DNA from: CBDDFV01 sp965227335
Lineage (GTDB): Bacteria > Planctomycetota > Phycisphaerae > Phycisphaerales > SM1A02
Length of the DNA stretch: 64,000 nucleotides
Direction: 5' to 3'
NCBI GenBank assembly: GCA_965227335.1
Contig: CBDDFV010000012.1
Coordinates: 434,001-498,000 of the forward strand
In this document: piece by piece, positions 43,234 through 51,415 of the stretch
Layout of the letters: every line of letters begins with the position of its first letter
How positions within the stretch are numbered: the stretch's first letter is position 1
Notes under the pieces: model-generated
Told to the model about the DNA's origin: nothing
Seen by the model: only the letters and a program-made list of their open reading frames with translations
The model's database searches: none
Position numbers and translations under genes: made by a program

Positions 43234-46200
43234 ATGCGTTTTCGTTCCGCCGTTCTGGGCGCGGCCATTGGCGCCGGTCTCACGTCCGCCATCGACGCCG
43301 CGTCGCCCGGCTACTGCCGGGAGCCCGCCCTGCACGGGGATCGTCTGATCTTCGCCAGCGAGGGGGACCTCTGGACCGCCCGCCTGCCGGAGGACGCCGA
43401 TGCGCTGAGCGCGCCGATCATCGCGTACCGACTGACGTCGAGTCCCGGGCGCGAGGGCGCGGCGCGGATCAATGCGGACGGAACGATGATCGCCTTCACC
43501 GCGGAGTACGACGGCAACGCGGACGTCTACATCATGCCGATCGACGGCGGCGCGCCGAAGCGGCTCACGTTTCACCCCGGCGACGATCGCGTGGTGAGCT
43601 GGTCGGCGGACGGACGAAGCGTGCTCTTCGCCTCGCCGCGCTCCCATCCGTTCGAACATCCCGAACTGCACGAAGTGTCGACGGCGGGCGGGATGCCGCT
43701 GCGTTTCGAGTTCGGCGACGTCAGCCAGGCGGCGATGAGCACGACGGGACGCGTCATTGCGTTCTCGCGGGTCGCGCGGGACCGGATCATGTGGAAGGGC
43801 TATCGCGGCGGCACGGCGCCGGAGATCTGGGTCGGCGAGCCGGACTCCGGACTGTTCCTCAACCTCACCGAGAACGAGGCGAACGATCTGTACCCGACGT
43901 TCGTGCTGGGGCGGGTGTTCTACGTCTCGGATCGCGACGGTCACACGAACATCTACTCCGATACGCCGCGCAAAGGCGACGTGAAGCAGCACACGACATT
44001 CGCCCCGGACGCGGCGGATCCCACGGCCCCGGCGGGGTACGAGTTGCGCGATCTCAACGGCGACGCCGCGCGTCGTGGTTCGCGTCTCGTGTTTTCGCAG
44101 GGCGGCCGGCTCGCGTTGTACGACGTGCGTGACGAATCGCTGACGCGTCTGGACGTTCAGCTCGCGAGCGATCGCCTGGGCGCGCGGGCGCGTCCGACGT
44201 CGATCCGCGAGCATCTGTCGGAGTTCGCCCTGTCGCCGGACGGCGATCGGCTGCTGATCGGCGCGCGGGGCGAACTCGTGCTCGCGCCGCTTGACGTCGG
44301 CGGTCCCTTCCAGCTCACCCGCAGCGCGGACGCGCGGGAGTGGGGGGCGACGTACGCCGGCCCGGAGAACATCGTGATGATCTCCGACGCGACGGGTGAG
44401 CAGCAGATCGCGATCGTCGGGTCCGAGGGCGGCGCTCCGCCATCCGCGATGACCGAGGACCGCGAGGCGTGGCTCTTCCCGCCCGTCGCCTCGCCGTCGG
44501 GCGACGGCGTCGTCTTCGCGGACAAGACGATGCGGCTTCATTACCTGAGTCTTCGGACGCTCGATCGCGTGCAGATCGATCAGTCCGAGGCGGGCGAAAT
44601 CACCGATTACCGCTTCTCGCCTGACGGGCAGTGGGTCGCGTACGCGAAGCCGATGCCGAACGGACTGCATTCGATCTGGCTCTACAGCGTGCGCACCAGC
44701 CGCACGTTCGAGGTCAGCGCCGGACAGTACGACGACATCGAGCCGCGCTGGGACCCGCAGGGCAAGTACCTCTACTTCCTCTCGCACCGTCACTTCAATC
44801 CGTGGGTCGACGACTTCGATCTTCGCGCGGCGTCGCTGCCGGGCATGCAGGTGGTCGCGGTTCCGCTCACCGGCGCGACGCCCCCGCCCCATCCGCTCGC
44901 CGCGCTGACGACGGGCTTCGACCTCAAGGCGTGGGCGAACGGCGAACTCGCCGAGCAGGAGCGGCTGATCCAGTTGCAGGACGAAGGCGCCGACCTCGCG
45001 GAGATCGGCGACCCGATGGCGGACTGGACCGTCGCCCTCGATCCCGACGGGATCGCGGAGCGTCAGCACCTCCTGCCGATCCAGCCCGGCGCCTACGCGG
45101 ATCTCGAAGCTGTCGCCGGCGGCGTCCTGTTCCGCGAGACCGCGATGCAGGGCCTGCTCGACGACGACGACTTCGGAGCCGACGCCGCTCAGGTCGGACA
45201 ACTCGTGCACTACAACCTGCTCGAGGAAGAGGGACAGGTCATCCGGCCGGACGTCGCGGCGTACACGGTCAGCGGTTCGAAGGCGCGGCTGGCGTTGCTC
45301 ACGGCCGAGGGGTTCCTGCACGGCGAGGTCGGCGGCGAACTCGAGGCGGTCGACCTCGGCGACGTCAATCTCATCATCGATCCGCCGGCCGAATGGGGAC
45401 AGATCCTCGCGGAGGCGTGGCGGCTGCAACGCGATTTCTTCTTCGCCCCCAACTTCGTCGGCGTCGACTGGGCGGCGATGAAGACGAAGTACGAAGCGCT
45501 CCTGCCCATCCTCGCCGATCGCAACGACCTCAACGACGTCATCGCCCAGATGCTCAGCGAACTGCGGACGAGCCACGCGTACGTGTGGGGCGGCGACCAG
45601 CGGCGGCGGGCGCAGCCGGTCGCGGTGGGCCTGCTCGGACTCGACCTCACGCCGACCGCCGGCGGCGTCCGCATCGATCGCGTTCTCCCCGGCCACCCCG
45701 GCGCCGTGGAGCGCCGCAGCCCGCTCCACGGGGCGCACCTTGATGTCGAAGCGGGCGACTTCCTCGTCGCCGTCGACGGCGCTCCCGTCGGCCTCGGCGT
45801 CAACGTCTTCGAACTGCTGCAGGACAAGGCGGGCGAACCCGTCGCGGTCAGCGTCTCCGATGACGCCGGCGGCATGGGCAAACGAACCTACACCGTCGTG
45901 ACGCTGCCCGACGAATCCGCCCTCCGCTACACGACGTGGGTCGAGGACAACCGCCGCGCCGTCGCCGAAGCCAGCGACGGACGGATCGGCTACATCCATA
46001 TCCCCGACATGATGGGGCGCGGGCTGGCGCTGTTCTTCGAGCAGTTCCGCAGCCAGACGAAGAAACCCGCTGTCATCATCGACGTGCGGGACAACGGCGG
46101 CGGGTTCGTCAGCCAGATGATCCTCGACCGACTCATGCGGACGCCGACCGGGTACTTCAAGCCCCGCCACGGTTCCGTCGAAACCATCCCCGCCCGCGCG

Positions 46201-46578
46201 CTCAACGCGCACATGGTCGCGCTCATCAACCAGTACGCCGGCTCCGACGGCGACATCTTCCCCGAGTCGTTCCGGCTCCGCGGACTCGGCCCCCTCATCG
46301 GAACGCGGACGTGGGGCGGCGTCGTCGGGATTCGCGGCGACAAGCCGTTCGTTGATCGCGGCCTGTCGACGCAACCCGAATTCGCCTGGTGGGAGCCGTC
46401 GCGCGGCTGGTCGCTCGAGAACAGCGGCGTCGCTCCGGACATCGAAGTCGACATCACCCCCGCGGACGAACTCGCGGGACGCGATCCGCAACTCGACCGC
46501 GCCATCCGGGAACTCCGGCAGAAACTCGAAACCCAGCCCCGCCCGGAGCCCACGCCCCCGCCGTACCCGGTGCGGTGA
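43234..46578 (+). CDS. Tricorn-type protease
   Basis: 1114 residues with GGAGGTTGATGC upstream of the ATG. A signal peptide (about 1-22) is followed by beta-propeller blades (INADGTMIAFTAEYDGNADVY, FEVSAGQYDDIEPRWDPQGKYLYFLS). The C1-PDZ-C2 catalytic part starts near 700. The tricorn tetrad is complete: Ser780-His781 in ELRTSHAYVWG, Ser1004-Asp1005 in YAGSDGD and Glu1062 in ENSGVAPDI. Spacing between the last two (58) equals that of Thermoplasma tricorn (Ser965, Glu1023). Tricorn degrades peptides released by larger proteases; the leader peptide suggests this one works outside the cytoplasm. Confidence 0.9.
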   Translation: MRFRSAVLGAAIGAGLTSAIDAASPGYCREPALHGDRLIFASEGDLWTARLPEDADALSAPIIAYRLTSSPGREGAARINADGTMIAFTAEYDGNADVYIMPIDGGAPKRLTFHPGDDRVVSWSADGRSVLFASPRSHPFEHPELHEVSTAGGMPLRFEFGDVSQAAMSTTGRVIAFSRVARDRIMWKGYRGGTAPEIWVGEPDSGLFLNLTENEANDLYPTFVLGRVFYVSDRDGHTNIYSDTPRKGDVKQHTTFAPDAADPTAPAGYELRDLNGDAARRGSRLVFSQGGRLALYDVRDESLTRLDVQLASDRLGARARPTSIREHLSEFALSPDGDRLLIGARGELVLAPLDVGGPFQLTRSADAREWGATYAGPENIVMISDATGEQQIAIVGSEGGAPPSAMTEDREAWLFPPVASPSGDGVVFADKTMRLHYLSLRTLDRVQIDQSEAGEITDYRFSPDGQWVAYAKPMPNGLHSIWLYSVRTSRTFEVSAGQYDDIEPRWDPQGKYLYFLSHRHFNPWVDDFDLRAASLPGMQVVAVPLTGATPPPHPLAALTTGFDLKAWANGELAEQERLIQLQDEGADLAEIGDPMADWTVALDPDGIAERQHLLPIQPGAYADLEAVAGGVLFRETAMQGLLDDDDFGADAAQVGQLVHYNLLEEEGQVIRPDVAAYTVSGSKARLALLTAEGFLHGEVGGELEAVDLGDVNLIIDPPAEWGQILAEAWRLQRDFFFAPNFVGVDWAAMKTKYEALLPILADRNDLNDVIAQMLSELRTSHAYVWGGDQRRRAQPVAVGLLGLDLTPTAGGVRIDRVLPGHPGAVERRSPLHGAHLDVEAGDFLVAVDGAPVGLGVNVFELLQDKAGEPVAVSVSDDAGGMGKRTYTVVTLPDESALRYTTWVEDNRRAVAEASDGRIGYIHIPDMMGRGLALFFEQFRSQTKKPAVIIDVRDNGGGFVSQMILDRLMRTPTGYFKPRHGSVETIPARALNAHMVALINQYAGSDGDIFPESFRLRGLGPLIGTRTWGGVVGIRGDKPFVDRGLSTQPEFAWWEPSRGWSLENSGVAPDIEVDITPADELAGRDPQLDRAIRELRQKLETQPRPEPTPPPYPVR

Positions 46579-46590
46579 CCGCCGACCCGA

Positions 46591-48099
46591 TCAGCAGTCG
46601 CCCCACGCGTTGAGCAGCACCGCGAGGTCCGCGGCGTTGATCAGACCGTTCGCGTCGAAGTCCTCGGGGCAGAAGTCGCACACGCCCCAGAGAGACAGCA
46701 GGATCGCGAGATCCGCCGCGTCGACCGCGGCGTCGTCATTGAAGTCGCCGAGACAGGTCGTCCGGTTCAGGTAGACCCGCGTGCCGTCGCAGCGGCCGAA
46801 CACGAGATCGGGGCGGCCGTCGCCGTCGACGTCCAGAACCGCCGCGTCGTGCACGCCCCGCAGTTCATCATTTGAAATCGTCCCGCCGTCAGGACCGGCG
46901 AACGCCGCCGGCCCGCCGTCGCTGATGTTCTGATGCAGGCCGGTGACGCGGTTGCAGCCGGGAATCTCCCAGTCGATGTCGGTGATGAGGATGTCGACGA
47001 GATCGTCGCCGTTGAGATCGGCGACGGCGGAATCCCCGCCGAACCCGCTGCTGTTGGGGATGACGAACGAACTGAACTGGGCGAAGCCGTCGGCGTCATT
47101 GCCGAGGTTGATCAGGAAGCGATCCGCCCCGTCGTCGGTGACCACGAGATCCGGCAGCGCGTCGTCGTTGAGGTCGGCCGCCGAGACGAAGGTCGGCGAT
47201 CCGGTGTAAACGACGTCAATGACGTGGAAGGCGCCGATGTCCTCGGCGTCGTTGTAGGCGATGGTGACGCCCATGGTCGGGAATCCGTTGGAGGAGCGCA
47301 CGATGTCCGCCGCGCCGTCGCCGTTCATGTCGACGATCGCGGCCGAGTGCGCGAAGCTCGTCACCGTCATCTCCTCGGTCATCCGCTCCGCGGTGTCGTC
47401 GAAGAAGAACCCCGCGCCGACGTTGATGAGCAGACGGTCGTTGAAGTCGACGTCCTGCGGGCCGCCGAGATCGGTGTCGACGAAGTAGAGGTCGTCGAGC
47501 CCGTCGCCGGTGACGTCGCCCGCCGCGACCGCGGTGAAGCGCGGCGCCCCCTCGCGCTCGAGTTGCGGAATCCGCGCTTCTTCGTAGCGGAAACCGAGCC
47601 ACGTCCCGGATTCGTCCGCCCCGAGATTCACATAGATGCGGGGATGGCTGATCGTCTTCGGCAGCCCGTCGCCGAGAAAGGCGGCGGTGACGACATCGAT
47701 CCAGCCGTCGTCATTGACGTCGGCGGTCGTCACGCCGCGGTCGTTGGTCGGGTCGAGAAAGCCCGCCCCGCCGTCGTCCGCCGCGCTGGCGAACGCGTGG
47801 GTGCGGTCGGTGAGCACGCCGTCTTCGTTCATGAGCAGCACGTTCGTACGTCGGCCGGGCGCGCTCCATGGCTGTTTGCGGGCGACGACGAGGTCGACAT
47901 CGCCGTCCTGGTCGAAGTCCGCGGCGGCGTACGTCTTCTGCTCGACGTCGTCACGCCCGAGGGTCGGCGGGGCGGCGAGACGCCCGGCCGTGTCGTCGAT
48001 GAAGGTGACCCAGGTCGGTCCCGAGCCGGCGGCGGCGATCGCCGCGATCGCCAGCCCCGCCCCTCCGACCACGATTCGCTTCACGATCGCAGGACACAT
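46591..48099 (-). CDS. Secreted FG-GAP repeat protein with dockerin-like tail
   Basis: 502 residues from the ATG at 48099, with GAGGAGG upstream. A signal peptide (about 1-25) precedes VCBS/FG-GAP repeats (DFDQDGDVDLVVAR, DVNDDGWIDVVTAA, DMNGDGAADIVRSS, DLNDDALPDLVVTD, DVDGDGRPDLVFGR), a seven-bladed calcium-binding propeller. The tail is a GC-type dockerin-like pair (CLGDFNDDAAVDAADLAILL and DFDANGLINAADLAVLLNAW ending in WGDC). It converges on the tricorn gene with only 12 bases between stops. Confidence 0.8.
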   Translation of the reverse strand: MCPAIVKRIVVGGAGLAIAAIAAAGSGPTWVTFIDDTAGRLAAPPTLGRDDVEQKTYAAADFDQDGDVDLVVARKQPWSAPGRRTNVLLMNEDGVLTDRTHAFASAADDGGAGFLDPTNDRGVTTADVNDDGWIDVVTAAFLGDGLPKTISHPRIYVNLGADESGTWLGFRYEEARIPQLEREGAPRFTAVAAGDVTGDGLDDLYFVDTDLGGPQDVDFNDRLLINVGAGFFFDDTAERMTEEMTVTSFAHSAAIVDMNGDGAADIVRSSNGFPTMGVTIAYNDAEDIGAFHVIDVVYTGSPTFVSAADLNDDALPDLVVTDDGADRFLINLGNDADGFAQFSSFVIPNSSGFGGDSAVADLNGDDLVDILITDIDWEIPGCNRVTGLHQNISDGGPAAFAGPDGGTISNDELRGVHDAAVLDVDGDGRPDLVFGRCDGTRVYLNRTTCLGDFNDDAAVDAADLAILLSLWGVCDFCPEDFDANGLINAADLAVLLNAWGDC

Positions 48100-48190
48100 G
48101 ACGGCGCCTCCTCTGGATGCGGGTCCCGGCGCTTCCAAGTGTCGTCGGAAACACCGACCGGAGGCAAGGCCGGACAGCGGAGAAAGACGC

Positions 48191-49276
48191 TCAGCGCGCG
48201 CCGCCGACGCCCCCGCCCCGACCGACGCCGGGTTCGTACTCACCCGCCAGACCCCGCCCAGCCCCCGGCGCCCCCGGCCCCCCGCCGCGCCCGAGGCCCG
48301 GTCCCGCCCCGGCGTGCGCGCCGGGGAGCGGTTCGGCGTCGATCACCTGTCCGATGATCCACCGGGTCTTCGCATGCGTGCGCGCCGGCGCCTCGATGAA
48401 CAGATGCTCGCCCACGATCTGCATGCGGGCCAGTCGACCGCCGTTGTTGGCCCAGTAGGTCGGATGCACGAACATGGTGACGGCTTCCTGCAGTTCGCCG
48501 ATGTCGACGCCGGCGTCGAAGAGCGGCTGCAGGTCGTACGCCGCGAGACGAACCTCACGGGCGTCGAAGTACGCCGCCGTGGCGAGCCGCGGGCCTGACT
48601 CGTCGTCCCGCCACGCGATATCGACGCCCTCGGCGCGGAGCAGGTCCGTCAGTTCGGCAAAGGCGAGTGCCGCGTCGCCCGACGTGATGTCGAAGGTGTC
48701 CTCGCCGCTGAAGCCCTCCTCAAGAAAGGCCGTCCAGACGACGGTGAACGACACCTCCGATGCGGCGCGCAGCGCGTCGAACGCCTCGTCCAGCGCCACC
48801 TCGCCGATCGGGAAATCGCGTCCCGCGAGAGTGTCCGCGAACGCATCGAGCGTGACGTGATCGTCAAACACCGACGTATCGACCGGCGACGCGACATCGC
48901 CCACGCTGGAGGTGAGCACGGTCACGCTGAGCGCGGTCGCCGCCGCGCCGAGGCCAAGGGCGCCATAGGTCATCATGGTTCGTCTCCTGGAGAAGTGGGC
49001 GTCGTGTTTCGTGTACTGGCGGGCGACGCTCGCCGCGTCGCCGAGTTCGCGCAGCGCGTCGAGCGCGGCGTCGTCTTCGTGGCGTCCGGCGAGCATCCGG
49101 TCGAACATCCGTCGGGTCAGGTGGTCACGCAGTTCGTCGACGATCGCATCGCGCTCGTCCGCCTTCACCCGCAGCATCGAGGCGAGCACATCGAGCCACG
49201 CGTCGATCGCACGCGAGGCGGACGCGGATTCGCGGTCCTCCCGGCGCGTGTCGCCATGAGCGCCAAGCCGCGTCAT
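48191..49276 (-). CDS. Permease-prefix (HAAS-like) membrane protein coupled to PadR
   Basis: 361 residues from the ATG at 49276, with GGAGGAATCG upstream and ATGA overlap with the padR stop. Residues about 20-85 form the helical permease-prefix domain (WLDVLASMLRVKADERDAIVDELRDHL, DALRELGDAASVARQY). One membrane helix follows at about 100-123. The rest is extracytoplasmic (SGEDTFDITSGDAALAFAELTDLL, YWANNGGRLARMQIVGEHLFIEAP) and ends in a Gly/Pro-rich tail. Such proteins pair with PadR regulators, which bind and control them; the exact role here is unknown. Confidence 0.7.
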   Translation of the reverse strand: MTRLGAHGDTRREDRESASASRAIDAWLDVLASMLRVKADERDAIVDELRDHLTRRMFDRMLAGRHEDDAALDALRELGDAASVARQYTKHDAHFSRRRTMMTYGALGLGAAATALSVTVLTSSVGDVASPVDTSVFDDHVTLDAFADTLAGRDFPIGEVALDEAFDALRAASEVSFTVVWTAFLEEGFSGEDTFDITSGDAALAFAELTDLLRAEGVDIAWRDDESGPRLATAAYFDAREVRLAAYDLQPLFDAGVDIGELQEAVTMFVHPTYWANNGGRLARMQIVGEHLFIEAPARTHAKTRWIIGQVIDAEPLPGAHAGAGPGLGRGGGPGAPGAGRGLAGEYEPGVGRGGGVGGAR

Positions 49277-49707
49277 GTCGATTCCTCCTGCGTCGGACGA
49301 ATCAACCGGTCGATCATCCGCGTCCACGCGCGATGCGCCTCGATCCGTTGCTCGAGCTGCTTCCGTCCTCGCGCTGAAAGCTCGTACCACTTGCGCCGGC
49401 GGCCGTCGGTGTCCTCCGCCTCCGGCCGGCCCGAGCGGATCGTCTCCCACGAGGTCGTGAGCAGACCGTCCTGCTCCATCCGCCGGAGCATCGGATACAG
49501 CACGCCGGGCGACAGCGAGAGACCGCCGTCGGAACGCGCGGCGATCTCGCGGGCCATCGCATAGCCGTAGCTTGGTCCGTCCGCGAGCAACGCCAGAACG
49601 GCCAACTCGACGTCCTGCTTCTTCGGCCGACGACCCGACCGGCCGCCCTTCGACGAGGCGGAGGGCGATCCTGATCCCGATCCCGAGTTCGATGCGGAAG
49701 CACTCAT
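49273..49707 (-). CDS. PadR-family transcriptional regulator
   Basis: 144 residues from the ATG at 49707, preferred because TAGGGT lies six bases upstream (leaderless pattern). After a disordered Ser/Gly N-terminus (1-30), the winged helix reads KKQDVELAVLALLADGPSYGYAMAREIAARSDGGLSLSPGVLYPMLRRMEQDGLL, the complete PadR N-terminal domain, followed by a short coiled helix (ELSARGRKQLEQRIEAHRAW). It probably represses itself and the coupled downstream gene through the palindromes at 49727-49752. Confidence 0.88.
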   Translation of the reverse strand: MSASASNSGSGSGSPSASSKGGRSGRRPKKQDVELAVLALLADGPSYGYAMAREIAARSDGGLSLSPGVLYPMLRRMEQDGLLTTSWETIRSGRPEAEDTDGRRRKWYELSARGRKQLEQRIEAHRAWTRMIDRLIRPTQEEST

Positions 49708-49713
49708 CACCAC

Positions 49714-49719
49714 ACCCTA
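49714..49719 (-). promoter_or_regulatory. -10-like TAGGGT, leaderless position
   Basis: On the minus strand TAGGGT precedes the padR ATG (49707) by six bases. Confidence 0.5.
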
Positions 49720-49726
49720 CGTGGAT

Positions 49727-49752
49727 CCGATATATCGGGTTGCGATATATCG
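49727..49752 (-). promoter_or_regulatory. Tandem palindromic operator CGATATATCG
   Basis: CGATATATCG occurs at 49728-49737 (within the longer palindrome CCGATATATCGG, 49727-49738) and again at 49743-49752, 15 bp apart. They cover about -20 to -46 relative to the padR start. PadR proteins bind such AT-cored palindromes, so this is a strong autoregulation candidate. Confidence 0.65.
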
Positions 49753-49921
49753 GAGATTCGGTGGTGAAACGTCGTGAAGGGCCGGAGGGAGAGCGGCATG
49801 TTCGGCGCGGACGGATCCCGCCCGACGCATGCTGTCCGCCCCCGTTCAATCCCGTGTTCCACCCCCAGCGCGCCCGCTCGCATGACCCCGGAATCCCCCG
49901 TCAGCCTCGATGTCTCATTGA

Positions 49922-49939
49922 TTTCAAAAACATTTGAAA
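49922..49939. promoter_or_regulatory. Inverted repeat upstream of GbsR-like gene
   Basis: TTTCAAA-aaca-TTTGAAA, a perfect 7-4-7 repeat in an AT-rich island of an otherwise GC-rich region. It lies 31 bases before the ATG at 49970 and is a likely operator. Confidence 0.5.
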
Positions 49940-49969
49940 ATTCCACCCATTCAACGCGGGTTTGATACG

Positions 49970-50563
49970 ATGTTGATATTGATGGTGCGTGATGATCACA
50001 TTTCGGTGGATGCGGGTGCGGCGGGTCGCGAGGAAACCGACCCGGTCGCTCTTCGTGATTCGCAGGACCGCTTCATCGCCGCGTGGGCGCAGATGGGGGC
50101 CCAGTGGGGTATCCCGCGCTCCATGGCGGAGGTGCACGCCCTGCTCTACATCACGGGCGACCCGATGAACACCGACGAGGTCATGGACCGGCTCGGCGTT
50201 TCGCGCGGCAACGCGTCGATGACCCTGCGGAACCTCGTTGACTGGGGCATCGTGCATCGCGTCCACCAGCGTGGCGACCGGAAGGAGTACTTCCAGGCGG
50301 AGCAGGATGTCTGGAAACTCTGCCGCACCATCATTCGCGAACGAAAGAAGCGCGAGATCGACCCGCTGATGGAGTCGCTCCGCGATTGTCGAGAGACCAC
50401 GACGGACCTTGACGAGAACACCGCGACCATCGCCTCCCACAATCAGCGTCTCGACGAGATGCTGTTCATCATCGAACTCATCGAGACGCTGAGCGATCGT
50501 TTCATCAGCCCGTCGGGCGAAGGCCTCGAGGCCGCCGCGCGTCTGCTGGAGCCGACCGACTGA
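49970..50563 (+). CDS. GbsR/MarR-like transcriptional regulator
   Basis: 197 residues. The DNA-binding domain (about 40-105) reads IPRSMAEVHALLYITGDPMNTDEVMDRLGVSRGNASMTLRNLVDWGIVHRVHQRGDRKEYFQAE, the winged helix of the GbsR family (choline/osmolyte-type repressors). A helical dimerisation tail follows. No osmoprotectant genes are adjacent. The longest ATG is 49970, but TACGAT (49966-49971) overlaps it, so ATG 49982 may be the true start. It is followed 33 bases later by a short gene of unknown role. Confidence 0.75.
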   Translation: MLILMVRDDHISVDAGAAGREETDPVALRDSQDRFIAAWAQMGAQWGIPRSMAEVHALLYITGDPMNTDEVMDRLGVSRGNASMTLRNLVDWGIVHRVHQRGDRKEYFQAEQDVWKLCRTIIRERKKREIDPLMESLRDCRETTTDLDENTATIASHNQRLDEMLFIIELIETLSDRFISPSGEGLEAAARLLEPTD

Positions 50564-50596
50564 CGGCGTTCCGCCTGTTGCACACCGACTGTTGTC

Positions 50597-51079
50597 ATGA
50601 CCATTATTCACCGAACGATTTCGACCCCCGGCGCCGCGACGCTCGACACGCTTCCCGCGGTGATGGAGATTCGCTGGCCGTGTCTGACGCCGGCGCTCGA
50701 GGCGTTGCTGTCGCGCAACGGCGGTCGGGCGACGGGCGCGCGTCGCGATTTCGGCGCCGTGGCGATCCGTGTGGCGCCCAATCAGGCGGGCGACGGTGCG
50801 ACGGTGGTGGTCTGGGCGGAGACGCCGGATCCGCGCGGCGGCGGTTCGCTGCGGACGGAGATCCGTCCGGAGCGCGAGTACGCCGCGCGTCTCATCGAGC
50901 GGGACGGCCTGTTCCATCTCGACGTCTTCGAGGACACGCCCGGCGCGTTGCCGCTGGTGCAGTTGTCGCTGGACGGCGATCTGACGCTGCTGCTGGCCCG
51001 CACGACGATCCTCGCCGCGCTGGGCATGATGGGCGGCGCGTACGAGCGTCCGCGTCTGAGCGTGCCCCGCGGGGCGTGA
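50597..51079 (+). CDS. Hypothetical protein downstream of GbsR-like gene
   Basis: 160 residues from the ATG at 50597. I do not recognise it. It is a soluble alpha/beta protein with IEIRWPCLTPALEALLSRNGG-like opening, FGAVAIRVAPNQAGDGATVVVWAE, RDGLFHLDVFEDTPGALPLVQLSLDGDLTLLLART and a final AALGMMGGAYERPRL. It is on the same strand 33 bases after the regulator and probably co-transcribed. The stop codon TGA overlaps an ATG that opens the decayed ParD fragment. Confidence 0.55.
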   Translation: MTIIHRTISTPGAATLDTLPAVMEIRWPCLTPALEALLSRNGGRATGARRDFGAVAIRVAPNQAGDGATVVVWAETPDPRGGGSLRTEIRPEREYAARLIERDGLFHLDVFEDTPGALPLVQLSLDGDLTLLLARTTILAALGMMGGAYERPRLSVPRGA

Positions 51080-51110
51080 TGGGAACACTCACATCTCAGC
51101 CGATCATTGT

Positions 51111-51243
51111 GCGAGCGCGGGCGAGTTGGTCCGTGCGGGCCTGCGGCTCCTTAGAGGAACACGAGGCTCGCGTCGCCGCGCTGCAGCAGGCGTTGATCGC
51201 CGGTGAGCTCAGCGGCCCGGCGGGCCCGCTCGACTTCGACGAG
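51111..51243 (+). pseudogene. Decayed ParD-type antitoxin fragment
   Basis: Two frames together read ASAGELVRAGLRLL (51111-51152) then EEHEARVAALQQALIAGEL..GPLDFDEM (51154-51243), the classical second half of ParD antitoxins. One extra A at 51153 breaks the frame. The N-terminal ribbon-helix part and a natural C-terminus are missing, and no ParE is adjacent. The rest of the gap to 51415 shows only a 7-bp hairpin (51321-51340). Confidence 0.65.
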
Positions 51244-51415
51244 ATGACCCCAAACAGCAATCGGTCCTTCCTGACGGCGTCCCGGAAGCGGTCCCCCGGG
51301 TCAGGCCCCCGGCCCGGCGTCGAACCCTGCGCTGGGTTCGAAAGCCCCGGGACCGGGGACCGACGATCGGGAACATCGGCGGGTCGGCGTGCGGCCGATG
51401 GTGAGGACCGTTCGA

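Noticed and set aside
42988..46491. 1167-codon minus-strand frame opposite tricorn
   Set aside because: The plus-strand tricorn has an intact catalytic tetrad and ribosome-binding site; the antisense frame is compositional.
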